This document shows positions 13,120-25,577 of a stretch of DNA of 64,000 nucleotides, in pieces. Position 1 is the stretch's first letter; each line of letters starts with the position of its first letter. A model generated the notes under the pieces. That model was not told the DNA's origin and did no database searches. It saw only the letters and a list, made by a program, of their open reading frames with translations. The DNA is taken from NCBI GenBank assembly GCA_028023455.1, contig JAQFVV010000027.1, positions 7,003,845-7,067,844 of the forward strand. Reading direction: 5' to 3'. Made by a program: the position numbers and the translations under genes. This DNA comes from Epiperipatus broadwayi (taxonomy: Eukaryota > Onychophora > Udeonychophora > Euonychophora > Peripatidae).

Positions 13120-13262
13120 ATTAATGAAAAATTAAAGTGTATATCTGGCCTAGAAATGTCAATTACTTTCTATCTTAATGATTAATAATTATTAAGGTAT
13201 TTATCTGAAGTGGGGTGGGGGGTGCCATAACTGTGAGAACAGGAAGTTTGGAACCTTTAAAT
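13120..13262 (+). repeat. Repeat J, copy 2
   Basis: This is the second copy of the J sequence, lying between family E copies at 12540-12965 and 13310-13520. That placement supports J being part of the family E unit or its spacer. Confidence 0.6.
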
Positions 13263-13309
13263 TAATCTATAATAATTTAAAATATGAATTTTTTCCTACA
13301 GAACAGGCT

Positions 13310-13520
13310 TTTTCATACATGCACTTCCATATTTTAATATATGGGGGTTTGAACTCAGAATTTCACACGACCCTCAACCATCAGTGTTATCTCATATTGT
13401 TGATACATTTGATGGCACACATGCTGAAAAGATAAACAATCGCCAATATATGTATTTCGTGCTAAACCAGTACTCATCAGTTGGTCCAGATTATCATCTC
13501 CACACATATATACAATTTAA
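13310..13520 (-). repeat. Family E hammerhead element, minus-strand arm (E4)
   Basis: The minus strand carries a hammerhead at 13443-13485: helix I ACCAA/TTGG, CTGATGA, stem II GTAC with GCAC (one mismatch), loop TGGTTTA, GAAA and the ATACATAT stem III region. This is one of the better preserved cores in the family. Only one arm is present. Confidence 0.75.
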
Positions 13521-13529
13521 ATTTTATTT

Positions 13530-14100
13530 TACTTATTCTTGACTAGCTTTTTCTAATACTAATATTGTAGAAATTAAATATTCACAATTTTCATTATTTT
13601 TTAATCATACATAATTTTTGATCTAGCTTAAATTTTTTTAAAATTAATTAATCATGAAAAAGAAATCCCCATAATAAAAAAACGAAAAAAAAAAACCTAA
13701 ATTCCTTTTATATAATTAATTACATTTTTTTTTTTTTGACATTAGCTAAAAAATTTAAAAACTAATTAATATAAGATTAAAAAAAGATAATGAAAATTAA
13801 GGATATAAATAAAACTGTATTTAAGTATTACATATTTTTTAAATTTACATAGATAGTATTAGAAGATTGTAAAGTAACAGTAAAATAATGTTTAATACGG
13901 GATATAGTTTTATTCTAATAAACTATAGTTTGATATATCTATATAATTAATTACATAATAAAAAGAATATTTAATGTATTATGTAATATTAGTTCATTTT
14001 TTGACTTCAGAACATATATAAATACATCAGCACAATATATATATAAAATAATACATCTTTGAGAACATTTTAGTATTGGTGGGAAATTTATATCTGCAAT
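13530..14100. other. AT-rich non-coding stretch
   Basis: Nothing recognisable. There is a T-run at 13727-13737 and several A-runs. Confidence 0.5.
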
Positions 14101-14103
14101 AAG

Positions 14104-15795
14104 AAAAAACGATGGAATTATTACTAAAAAGAGATGACATCATGAAATGGGTAGAAGACTTTTATCAAGAATTATATAGTAATAAAGAACAAGTATCTCC
14201 TATATCTATTACATTTTCTGAATTGCCCAGAATTTTAAATGAAGAAGTGAGACATGCAATTAAATGTATGAAGAAAAGGTAAGGCTCCAGGTAATGATGG
14301 AATTATAATTGATATATTAAAAGAAGCTAGTGAAGAAATATAATTTTTTTAGCAAAGTTATATACCAAATGTCTAAATGATAAAGATGTACCAGATGATT
14401 GGAAGAATGCAGTATTAATAAATTACAGACCTATCAGCCTTTTATCAGTGTTATACAAAATTTTTACCAAGATAATTACAACTCGTCTACAGAGAACAGT
14501 GGATTTCCACTAACCAAGAGAACAAGCTGGATTTAAAAGTGGTTTTAGTACAGTAGATCATATCCAGGTATTGAGAGAAGTTATAGAAAGGACAAATGAA
14601 TACGCGTTGCCGTTATGCTTTGGATTTGTAGATTATGAAAAGGCATTTGATTCTATAAACATTTCTTCAGTGATTAAAGCATTGGATCATCAAGGTATAG
14701 ATCCAGGATATTGTCATATTTTAATTATAAATATGCGATCTTTTCGCATGCGTTAGTGAAGCTGTAATTATCGCTTTCGAGATTTAGTATTCAAATATCA
14801 TACTCATAGCTTTACGAATAAAGACTGTCGTGATTTATTGTACACATATGTGACAGCAACAATTAGATTACATAATGATACTGGGAAAGTCAACATTGAG
14901 AAGGGTGTAAGACAGGGTGACTCCATATCCATAAAACTTTTTACAGCAGTGCTGCAAGAAGTATTTTGTGGATTAAAATGGGAAGCTAAAGGAGTGAAAG
15001 TAAATGGAGATTATTTAAGTCATTTAGATTTTACAGATGATGTAGTTGTTTTTGCAAATAATGCTTCAGAGCTGCAAGAAATGTTGCAGGAGTTATCAGA
15101 TGAAAGTAGGACTAAAGATAAATGTTAAAAAGACTAAAGTAATGTTTAATGGATTTTCTCAAAATATAAAAATAAAGATTGATTATGATGAGTTAAAAGA
15201 AGTTAACAGTTACAAATATCTTGGTCAGATTATTAATACAGATGGAAACATAATGAATGAAATTAATCATAGAATTAAACTTGGTTGGAATGCTTTTGGT
15301 AGAAATAACGTGATACTAAAAGGAAATATGCCTATGTGTTTGAAAAAGGTTTTTAATAAATGTATTTTACCAGTTCTTACTTATGGATCCGAGACTTGGA
15401 CATTTAATAGAAGAGCAATACACAGACTTCAGACCACTCAAAGAAGTATGGAGAGATGCATGTTGGGAATAACATGAAAAGATAGAAAACGCAATATATG
15501 GGTAAGAGAACAAACAGGTATTATTGACCTCATTGAAAAAATTCAAAGACTGAAGTGGAGTTGGGCTAGACATATTGTTAAAAGAGATGGTAATAGATGG
15601 ACAATTGAAATCTTAAACGGGATTCCAAAAGATTTGTAAAAGACCCACAAAGAGACCACATGTGAGATGGATGGATGAAATAAGAAAGTGCACAGGGGTG
15701 ATGAGCAGAAGAAAAGCTCGAGATTGGAGAAGATGGATTGAAATTGGAGAGACCTTCATCCTGCAGTGGATTGATAATGGTTGATGATGAATATT
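14104..15795 (+). mobile_element. RTE-clade LINE copy 1 (reverse transcriptase, 5'-truncated, inactive)
   Basis: Frame-broken translation gives, in order, MKWVEDFYQELY, a KAPGNDGI-like block split by a frameshift near 14280, NYRPISLLSVLYKIFTKII, EQAGFKSGFSTVDHI, CFGFVDYEKAFDSI (RT block A aspartate), GVRQGDS, FTDD in place of the usual FADD catalytic box, GLKINVKKTK, YLGQII, LTYGSETWT and the RTE-type tail R.MERCMLGIT. This order is typical of RTE/BovB-like reverse transcriptases. The 3' end has ATCCTGCAGTGGATTGATAA and a TGATGA-type tail. The endonuclease is missing, and at least three frame breaks plus a ~110-bp foreign segment (about 14732-14845) disrupt it. Confidence 0.88.
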
Positions 15796-15819
15796 AAATC
15801 ATCTATGCTCTTTATTACT

Positions 15820-16110
15820 GTTTTACAATGCTTTTATTCCAATTCCCTATGATAGTTTCGACTGCCCAGCAGTCTTCTTCAGACCTTCTATTTACAATTC
15901 CAACCCTTAACTGCTAAATTTCAAACTTTAAATAATAAATAGAAGTTCTGAAGACGATTGTTGGGGCAATCGAAACTGTTAAATTTACAGTTTGAATTTA
16001 GCAATTAAAGTGTTGGAATTATAAATAGAAGTTCTGAAGAAGATTGCCGGGGCAATCGAAACTGTCATAGAAGGTTGGAATAAAAGCACTGTAAACCAAT
16101 AATAAAGAGT
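15820..16110. repeat. Foldback element F with hammerhead-like hairpins
   Basis: The left arm (15820-15930) and right arm (about 16005-16105) are inverted copies, sharing AATGCTTTTATTCCAA and its complement. An extra partial direct copy lies at 15935-15990. Each carries CTGAAGA, one extra base, a five-pair hairpin, then CGAAAC: minus 15851-15886, plus 15948-15980, plus 16034-16066. The hairpin is GACTG/CAGTC in the left arm and GATTG/CAATC in the right, a paired change that keeps the stem. The extra base before the stem and poor helix I make it hammerhead-like rather than a clear ribozyme. Confidence 0.65.
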
Positions 16111-18280
16111 ATTAATGATTTAATATTACATAGATTTGACAATATAATAAGAAAGATAAAGTTAATAATATACTTACTTATATTTTTTATACCCGAATCA
16201 TTTTGTACCCGATTCAGAAAAATAATTACCAAATTTTAAAGAAGTATTTAGAGAATTATGTACAAAAACGTAAGGTATTACATGCATATTTGTACTCCTC
16301 TTTGGTGGAGTCACTATCTGTAGACCAGAGCAAACAAAAAAAGCACGTTGATAAGTTTATTTTTTTGTAAAACCATGAAAATAATATAATTTATTAAGAA
16401 AATACAACTGAAAATAATATCTTTAGTAAACAAACAATAATTGAAAAATAAATATTTTCAATATGTTGATTAATGCAAACATTTAGTGACAAATTTTATT
16501 AACGATGATATTGATGACACAAAAAACATAATATGGTCTGAAACTAATATATTCAATGAACAAGTAATGATTGGAAAATAATTTTCAACGAGACATCGAT
16601 TTGTAAACATTGCAGAAAAAATTAAATAAGCATTTGTCGTCATGGTTAATTTAATTTCTTATGTAGTAATGTTTCTATACATCACATTTGTTGACAATAT
16701 TTGTTTTTGAATTGTTTCTTCACTAAAAATATTTTTAGATTTTCGCTTTGTCTTTATATAAGCCATTTGCTGTAATCGCTAATAAAATTTTTCCAGTGAA
16801 CATTGCATTGAACACATTTATTGAAAATATTTTTTCAGTCATTTTTTGTTCGCAAAAATATTATTTTCCAGTTTGATTTTTAAGTAAATTATATTGTTGT
16901 CATGTTTTTAAAAATATATTATTTTTACATTTTGATTTTTTTTTTATAAAAAACAATAAGACATGTCAATTAGTCTATTCATCCATCTCAGTATGTGGGT
17001 AGTGACTCCATCAACAGACACTATATATGTGCAATGACCAACTGCATAAGCTTACGGGATTATGAAAGACATGTAGAGAAGGATATCAGAAACAGAAGTC
17101 GGCTTTAAATTTTATAGTGATAACATAGAAAATATTATAGATTTTGCCTCTAAACTGTTCACCAACAACAAAAAAATCTGAAAATCAAATGATTTTTAAG
17201 ACAGATATTGGGAAGAATCACAGTCAAATGCACAGAAAATATCTTAAAAAGTAAAATCTTTAAAAACAAAGATAAAAATTATTGAGACTATGTGTATGGA
17301 TAAGTTGAGTGATTTGCTACTCTGAAGATTATGTGGCATTCAAGCATCAGAGTCATCAGGTTTAAGCTTCGATGAACGAATCTTGAATTACTCATGTCAG
17401 TTGTTCTATCGTTATGTTAGAGCACATGAAGTATGATAGTTTGTTCATTCTATAGATGTGAAGTTGATAAACAACTAAAAACAAGAATAAAATAAATGCT
17501 TTTCTAAGATCAGTGCTGGAAAATTCTTTTGGCGCAAAGAAAATGAGAAAGTGGATACTCGATGCAAATAATGACTTTGAAATTATTTTATTTCAGTTAG
17601 GAGATATTCTAATTCCCAATAATGCTGAAAAAGGTTGACAACAGGGAAAAAAGATAATCAACAATGATATGGATGAACTTCCCTGCCTCAATGGTGACTG
17701 TGTTAATGATACCTGATTGGAAGATATCCAAATAGCATTGACGATGATCAGCAATCAACATATTTGAAGATACCTAATAATAGTAATGTACGCATGTTGG
17801 ATATTCAGCTCTTTGGTTTATTTCTACACATATACAGTTATTCAACAGTTAGCAAATGATAAACATTAGCTTGAACTGCAGGAAAAACAAATAAATAAGA
17901 GACCACTGCATAAGTTACATTCTTTATCTAGTGTTTACATCCTTAAAAAAATGAAACATAGTTAGTGTCTGCACACAGGTTATATAGTTATATGGTGTCC
18001 TACTTTTTATAAAACATAACACTAAATACAAGGCTAGAACTTGCATTTGGCCAGCGGAGATCATCCACACCAGATAACCAACATGCTGCTAGAAAGCTAA
18101 ACACTATATACATGTTAAAAACAAATTATTTTTTTTTCAGGAAAAACTCCATACATTTACTACATCCATATCTATGATTTGTAGTCATGTTTTGACTGAA
18201 ATTTACTTGCGATCACCAGATGAGTGGTTCAGATGTCGTAGAGATGTCAATAAACAAAAAATAAGTTACAGACCACCTGT
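16111..18280. other. Non-coding stretch, possible old unclassified element
   Basis: There is no convincing coding frame. The region 17050-18110 is less homopolymeric than its flanks and may be an old mobile element, but I cannot name a protein in it. Confidence 0.4.
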
Positions 18281-18426
18281 TGTGATTTAGTTGCTAATTC
18301 TTCCAATACAATTTGTTTTTTAAAAGCCCAATTAAAATGCATGATAGTGGCGGATGACTAATTGGCTCTGATCAACTTGCTCTACAATTTTTTTGTTTAC
18401 TAGTGCGGTAAAATCTTTGTAGAATT

Positions 18427-18609
18427 TCAATAGCCTTTTTCATTCCTAAAATACTCCAACAACATTAGCAAACAAGGTGAAACAACAAAACTTCCATCCA
18501 AATAGAAAATTTTATAATGCGCATAGATCGGAAACAAACATTGGCAAAGAAATCGTCTAATATCTGCCTCTCTTTTACCTAAAAAAAATGTATAAAAGAG
18601 AAAAATCAA
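18427..18609 (-). mobile_element. Possible Mutator-like (MULE) transposase fragment
   Basis: The minus-strand frame encodes 60 residues, including FPIYAHYKIFYLDGSFVVSP. The YLDGTF..SP pattern after a short helix is typical of the first catalytic aspartate region of MULE transposases. The flanking minus-strand DNA gives only broken frames. No terminal inverted repeats were located. The assignment rests on one motif. Confidence 0.4.
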
Positions 18610-18614
18610 TAGTG

Positions 18615-21540
18615 AAATGAAGCATCAAATAGTTCATCATCTACTTTCCATTCTTAGGATCTTTACAAGTTTCTAAGTCATCCAAACTAGCAGACAACAA
18701 ATGAGATCCAGTTGAAATGGCAATGCTATTTATTATATCAACAAGATGTATCTGAAAACTATATTTACATTAATATGCTTATCCCTCTGAATCAAATAAT
18801 CTACAAATACCCTTTATAATGTCATTTCAACATTTAAATAATTTTTGAATTATCCCCTTTATTTATATATGTCTAAAAATTGTAAAATAAATTAATAAAT
18901 ATATATAAACAACATTATATATTTATTATAAATATAATAGCAATATATACCTTTATAAAAAAAACTATAAGATTTTATATTTCAATTTAAATTATATTAA
19001 TATAAATATTAATATTTGAAGTAAATCCTTGCTTGATACTCTTAACTATCTTGTTTACATTCTACATATAAATTATAATTTTTTAAATATGATTTCACTT
19101 AATATTTAAAACTTATATTAATCTTTTTTTTTTTTTAAAATTAAAACATTATTAATTAGCCTAAAAATTTTAACTGATTACATCAAAATAAATCTATCTT
19201 TAACTATATATAAAAAAAAATTCTATTATGCACTCTCGGTTAAATGTGGCAGCATGGTTTTTGGGCGGTTCTTATAATTGGAAATGGCCGTGAGTGCATA
19301 CTAAATTAGCACCAAAATTTTTATATTTTACTATTTACTTTTATCCTGTTTTCATTACCTTTTAAATAATTCTTTAACAGATTTTAAATCTTTAATTTAG
19401 TTTCTTTTCATCATTTTTACTGACGGATTTATCTCTATCTAAACACAATGAACAATCAATCTGTAATTGATCAAAAGACTAGTGAAAATAAACGATACTG
19501 TACACGTAAAATACATCTAAATTTAAAGCACAATTCAAATAACATAATTCAAAACAGTTTCCTCTCATTATTTTCAAAATATGTCAAATGCAGTATAAAA
19601 CTTTTTAATATCACAGTAATAATGTATGTTTAAAAAAACTGTAATCAATACTAATTACAGTGATAAATTTCTTTTTTTAAACAAATCTTATCTAATAACT
19701 AATTTATTATAAAAATTTGTTTTAATTTTATAAATAAATTAACATTTACTAATGTAAATTTAAATTTTTAAAACTTCTTCCTGAACTATATACATATTTT
19801 TCACTTCTTGATGATTTTTCGATGCAAGTTATTAGACCAGGGAGAGCATTCATCTCGATTTTAGGTGGCCATTTTCCCTCATTAAAGAAAACAATTCTAG
19901 CTATAGTTCTTATATTTTTAGATTTCCAGTTTTTAGTATATGCCATAAATCTGTTCAGAGCTATGGTTGAGACAACTTACCCTGTCAAAATTGAATGTAA
20001 ATTCTTTATCATTATTTTTTTTTACCACATGTTCTTAATACATTGAAAATAATTTTTCTTCGACTAATACAAAAAAACAAAACAACTAAATTTCTTTTTT
20101 TATATATACTATAACAAAGTAATTTATTTTGTAAAATATTTCATACAAGAATTTGTAACAGTAAAATTTGTAATTCTTGTATTGAAAAGATTTCAATTTA
20201 GACTTTCTTTTTATAAATATACATATTTTACGCACATAATATTTTTGCCTGTTGATTCTATATTATTATTTGATATATATATTTTACATTTTTAAAATTC
20301 TATTTCATATATTATAAATATTTGCAATCAGAACCATGTTATTTATTATGTACTTGAATGATTTCAGTAGCTTAGGTTATTCAGTTTATGTTTTATAATT
20401 ATAATTTTACATATATTTCATGTAGATTTTAAATATATATTTATTTGTATTTCATAAAGATTTTTGATAAATATATTTTATACATGTAATTAGGATTTCT
20501 ATTACAATATGATAAAATGTTTTAATCTTCTATACTTTAGACATATTTTCGATGTTATATGTATAATTAGAATTTCTAATTTTATATAATGAAAGATTTT
20601 ATGCTTTATAAATGCTAAATTACACAGACAGAACTTTTTATCATTAGATAAAAATGGAATTTATGTAAGTACTTCATTGATATCAACCACTGATGAGTGC
20701 GTGACCTGAATAAGTTTTGAACACTTTAATTTAGAATATGAATCCATTTACTTTGACAGCGAAAACATGAATGAACAATTTCAAAGAATGGATAAAGAAA
20801 ATAATGATCACGAAAAAAAAGAGGATATAATGTATAATACTAAGTCTTGGCATTCAATAGATATGCAAAATATTCCAACTCTATGATTCATTTTCACTCA
20901 GAGTTCAGTTGTCATGTTAAAGTACTGAAATATTTAATTTGATTATTGATGACATATTACCCCAAAAGACGGTTATGGAAACAAATAATTACACAGATTA
21001 CTTTCTACAAACATGCAAAAAGAATTAAAAAAGAACCAAAGATCATAATTTGATACCCACCTATCTTCATAAATAATATGAGGATACTTTTCAAGGCAAT
21101 GATATTGGAAGACATTATCCAAATACCACACTGAAATTGGGACAGATCAAAAAAAATTCTCCTATATGTTCTGTAATTGATAACAAGTACCAGGTATGTT
21201 TTGCTCATCACATTTTAAAATTTTTCGGATAAAATTTCAATAAAAGTGAACATCTAATTCAAAGCTGTATAAATTCTGTGAAATTATACAGTATTTCAAA
21301 GATCATTTTAGGTTTTGGGTCTGGATAAAAGTCTGATGTTTTTCAAAAAGTACTATAGTTAGAAGATGTATATTCTTAGGAAGAGGGGCCCAGTCTAAGA
21401 AAAATAAACAGCTTTTTTTTTTGTTCTATACTAAAATAACTTTCCTGAAAAAAAAAAAAAAAAACCCCATGTTTTCTATAAGTCACAGTCAATTAAAACT
21501 GTACAATGAAAAAATTAATACTTTCAGTTTACTATAATAT
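18615..21540. other. AT-rich non-coding stretch
   Basis: I find no supported gene. The short open frames near 19450, 19750-20046 and 21005 have no recognisable domains. A degraded unknown element may cover 20690-21350, but nothing allows a family call. Confidence 0.45.
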
Positions 21541-21543
21541 TAT

Positions 21544-21695
21544 GAACAAGAACAGTTCTTCTTTTTCGGTTCTAATCTATTATAGGTTTGAGTCTGGAAA
21601 TAGGGATCAAAATGCATTACCATCTGATAAATATTGATTACTGAAGCTTGCAATAGATGGCGCTAGAGTAGAGAAAGTAGAACTGCTCTTGAATA
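21544..21695 (+). repeat. Family D short element
   Basis: The ~150-bp element is bounded by inverted ends, CAAGAACAGTTCT at 21548-21560 and AGAACTGCTCTTG near 21680-21692. Inside are TTGAGTCTGG, ATAGGGAT, TGATTACTGAAGCTTGCA and ATAGATGGCGCTAGAGTAGA. The order parallels the body of family A downstream of its ribozyme, so D is likely a shortened relative. No CTGATGA core remains in this copy. Confidence 0.65.
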
Positions 21696-21699
21696 AATT

Positions 21700-23640
21700 G
21701 GCATTTATTTACTTTGAACAGATTTAATTCTTAATATGATTTCTAAAAATGTAAAGAACTTTAAAATATATAATCTATTTTGTGAACAAACAAACGAACA
21801 AAAAAAATTCATTCTTTTTAAAAAACAAATAGTAAAATGAAAAAAGCTCAGAGTAAAGTTAGTTTCTAATTAAAAGTAAAAGAACAAAAGAAACAGTCTA
21901 AATTACAAGAAATTTCAATGATTTTTAACAAGCACGTAAATAATTTTACAGCTTATCAAATACAGAATGCCAGAATATGAACTATTCTTGAAATAACAGA
22001 TCTGAATACATTACTAAAACAATCCACAAGCTAAATCAACAAATAATCATTTAAATGGACTTGTAAATAACACTCATTTTTTGTTATATCAATATAAAAG
22101 ATAGACATTATTAACAAGGTCATTTAAATGATTCTTTAACAATCTACCTTGTGAATTATTTTAATAACACATTCGGACTTCTTTGTTCTGTAAATAGATT
22201 TAAATAAGAAATATGATTGCCGTTCTTTTAAAAAATAATAAAAAATGTTGTTTCAAATGAAATATTAAAAACCTACTTCCCATGAAAAAATATTATTAGG
22301 GCTAAAAATTGACAACAATAGATGTGTAAAAAAAAAAAAAGAATTTGAAAGTAATAAGCATCTCTACAGCGTCACTTTAAAGTCAAAAAAAAGGATATAA
22401 TGGATATGGAAATATGATAGGTGTATATAATGGAACAAGACTTTTTTCATTAGATTTTATATTTTCAATCGTTTTAACAGAACATAGAAATTATACTTAA
22501 TATGTTATGTTTATATTACTATATACATTTCTATCCACGAAGAGCTCTAAGGTGTAATGTCTACTGTACCTGCCTGCCATGCACTGAATGTGAATCCAAA
22601 ATTAATTTTTTTTTTACATAACTTAAGATTTCCAATCGAATTTAGAAATTTAATGAATTAGGTAGTCCATAACCAACACAGACCCATAATAATAATGGTG
22701 GACAAATGGGTATCTATCAAGCTGCCTGATAATTTATTCTCGTTATTTCTCTGCAGAGGGAATCTGAGATTCTTACCTTTAAAGTCGTTTTAGTTATACC
22801 CATGCAAATCATTTTATAAATATAGTGTTTCTTTCTTACATCTAAACACTTTTTAAATAAACAGTTATATTTAAATTATTAGTAATTTACTGCGGAGGAA
22901 GAAGTAATATTTAAAACAAAAATTTATGTTAAATAATCTGTTAAAATATATATATATTTTCACCATTAGGTTTCTTTATGATTCACACTTTATGCATGAT
23001 TATTAAAATAATATGTGAACACACTTTCTAATAAGATGAATATATATATACACACAGTATATACGTACATCTGGTTATGCGTCCCAAGGCAGATTTAGGT
23101 TTCTCGGCAATAAAGTATTTCAAATAAGCAGCATGTGATCCCAGAGAGTAATAGTTTGCAATTTCTTTGCATCCACTCAATTCAATTATATACACTATAG
23201 AATTCATTGTTACAATGTAGCTCTACACAGAGTAATTAAATTTTAAATTGTGGCTGTCAATGGCAAATTATCACAGATCATAAGAGGAAATACCATTTGA
23301 TCATAGTACCCTATTACCTAGTTTGCCTAACCTGAATTTGGACTTAACAGGCATACGTACATATAATACACACATACAGACTCATAAGACATTGATTGCT
23401 CCGTAGCCAAGGCAGGATTAACTGAACTATCATCAGATAATTTTATAACTATAAAAATATGATGAAAGATCAATTAGAATTAAAAGAGATATCTTCTAAA
23501 CTGATTGGCTTTAGCTATAGTGCTTTCACTGTCTCAAAATAATCAACATTCATTTATATAAGCAAACGGGTTTTTAAATTAACTACATAAATAATTTAAA
23601 TAAGTAAAACTACCAATTTTGTGTTGCTAGCCATTAGTTA
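21700..23640. other. Intergenic stretch downstream of the zinc-finger gene
   Basis: No gene is seen. It holds an AATCATTTAAATG inverted pair (22047-22059 and 22120-22135). The part nearest 23640 should contain the 3' UTR of the zinc-finger gene, but I cannot place its poly(A) site. Confidence 0.5.
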
Positions 23641-23657
23641 ATAATCAGGAATATAAA

Positions 23658-25577
23658 CTAATCAACATCAACAATATCTGCTTCTTCTTTTGGTTTTGGG
23701 TTATCGATTCGATCAAGAGCAACTATAGGTGACAAATTAATTTGACATGGAGGATAGGAGGGGTCAATGGGCTTTGATGTTTGGGCTTCTACCTGAGCTT
23801 CATCCATTTCTGCTTCTAACAGTTCTACTTGTTTATGAATGCGCAAATGTTGTTTAACAGCCGATTCTGTGCTAAATTTCAACCCGCACTTAATACACTT
23901 ATGTTTGGCTTCACAGTGTTTGATCAGCATATGATGTCGAAGCTTAGTTTGCTTTTCAAATTTCATTTTGCATTTCATGCATTGGAACACTTGAACAATG
24001 TGAGCGGTTTTCTTATGATGTTTTAATCCTTGTTTGGAAGTATAAGCCGTTCCACACATATCACATTTGAACGGCTTTTCCCCTTTATGAGTGTGCTGAG
24101 TCCGAATATGCATTAATAAACTCTGAATACGAATGAACACCTTCTTACAATATTTACATTCATGGGGTCGTTCTCCAGTGTGGCGGAATTCGTGGACCCG
24201 CAAATCTGTGGAGCTACTGAATCCCTTACCACAGGTATCACATTTATAAGGACGAACACCTAGATGAACCAACTTAATGTGATGGTTAAGAATGCTAGGT
24301 TTGGCATACACCTTTCTACAGTATTCACACGTTAAGCTGGTTAAATCCTCACCGCGGTGCATTCGCATATGAACATCCAGCTTGGTTTTACTGTGAAAAA
24401 TCATTTCACATTGACTACAATTTCTCTTTTCTCTATGAGTTTGTTGATGTAAGTCTAGCTGTTTTTCTGTAGTAAAAGTTAATGGGCAAGCATGACATTT
24501 GAGTAATGAAGAATCGGTAGGAAGATTACTAGATAGATTAACTTGATTTTGTTCTATTTTAATACTACACTGCTCCGAATTTAACTCATGCTCATTTTGT
24601 AAGATCTGCCTAAACATTTCATCTCCGCCAATGATTTCTTTAACCTCAATATTTCCAAGAGGTGGTACAAAAATACTTTGAGCACTATCGCAGGAGGCAA
24701 AATTTTCTGGTGGCTCCATCTTGATATTAGATACGAGAGACGTTGATGTAACGGTGGATGAAAAAGTTTCTGAGGGTGAATAATCTGGCATGTAAGGTTC
24801 AGATTTCACACGAGAAAGATCTGGTAAAGTACTTTTATACATTAATTCATTAGAATTTATAGCATGAACACTAGATGAATTATTTCGATAGGAAGAAACT
24901 GGCGTATGTTTCATTCTGGGACCAGAATGTCCATATCCCGATGGAATGTTTACTGGAAATCTTGGCAAATTCTCTTCTATTTCGGAATCTGAACTATCTA
25001 AAACAATAACGTTAGAGTCGTCAGAATGTTTGGAAACAGAATTTCTATCACTGAGATTTGTAATCAAAGAATGTTCTGAGGAAGATCTAGATAGAGGCCT
25101 TTTAGAGTTCTGACATGAACTACCAACTTCCCTGTCGTCGGACTTAGAACTATGAGTCTTGGTTTCATCTTTAGAAGGTTGCGTATCGCATTCATCGTTG
25201 GGGGAACAGTTACTACTTACAGTACTACTACTACTCCTCGGAGTACTGGATAAGTGTTCGCTTTCGTGTCGCAAAGAACTCAGATGCACATCACTGTTAT
25301 CAATATCTCGGCTCGAATCGACTCCACTTTGAGATTTTTTATTATTTTTGGTAAGATAATTTGTTATGACTTGGTATAAGCTCGTAATACTTTCCGTAGT
25401 CTCGCCCTCTTCAATTTTTTCCGTTTTCAAATTTAATTGCATCAAACAGACATCTCCATCATCCACATTTAGGCATAACGTTCCAGCAATAGCTACTGAA
25501 TGGTGGTGACTGACATTATCTTTACAAAATTCTAAGAGCAGCCGAGCAATCCGATCCGACGACAATGAAACGTGCAT
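23658..25577 (-). CDS. C2H2 zinc-finger protein with eight fingers and SUMO-related motifs
   Basis: This 639-residue intact frame is the clearest gene in the window. Eight C2H2 fingers lie at residues 361-381, 387-407, 417-438, 446-466, 474-495, 505-526, 533-554 and 561-581, each with both cysteine and both histidine ligands. TGERPHEC and GEKPFKC linkers between the middle fingers are the usual DNA-binding type, so it is probably a nuclear transcription factor. The N-terminal ~90 residues are not a BTB, KRAB or ZAD domain that I recognise. Residues 100-300 are serine-rich and disordered-looking. VIVLDSSDSE (190-199) looks like a SUMO-interacting motif. VKSE (257-260), IKME (285-288) and IKIE (339-342) fit the SUMO-acceptor consensus. 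The start is the first ATG, and the frame appears intronless. No specific orthologue is recognised. Confidence 0.93.
   Translation of the reverse strand: MHVSLSSDRIARLLLEFCKDNVSHHHSVAIAGTLCLNVDDGDVCLMQLNLKTEKIEEGETTESITSLYQVITNYLTKNNKKSQSGVDSSRDIDNSDVHLSSLRHESEHLSSTPRSSSSTVSSNCSPNDECDTQPSKDETKTHSSKSDDREVGSSCQNSKRPLSRSSSEHSLITNLSDRNSVSKHSDDSNVIVLDSSDSEIEENLPRFPVNIPSGYGHSGPRMKHTPVSSYRNNSSSVHAINSNELMYKSTLPDLSRVKSEPYMPDYSPSETFSSTVTSTSLVSNIKMEPPENFASCDSAQSIFVPPLGNIEVKEIIGGDEMFRQILQNEHELNSEQCSIKIEQNQVNLSSNLPTDSSLLKCHACPLTFTTEKQLDLHQQTHREKRNCSQCEMIFHSKTKLDVHMRMHRGEDLTSLTCEYCRKVYAKPSILNHHIKLVHLGVRPYKCDTCGKGFSSSTDLRVHEFRHTGERPHECKYCKKVFIRIQSLLMHIRTQHTHKGEKPFKCDMCGTAYTSKQGLKHHKKTAHIVQVFQCMKCKMKFEKQTKLRHHMLIKHCEAKHKCIKCGLKFSTESAVKQHLRIHKQVELLEAEMDEAQVEAQTSKPIDPSYPPCQINLSPIVALDRIDNPKPKEEADIVDVD

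Noticed and set aside
19749-20046. Overlapping 65- and 74-residue frames on opposite strands
   Set aside because: No recognised similarity on either strand and composition like the flanks.
20690-21350. piggyBac-like transposase remnant
   Set aside because: A few phrases were suggestive, but no DDE-type motif or terminal repeats could be found.
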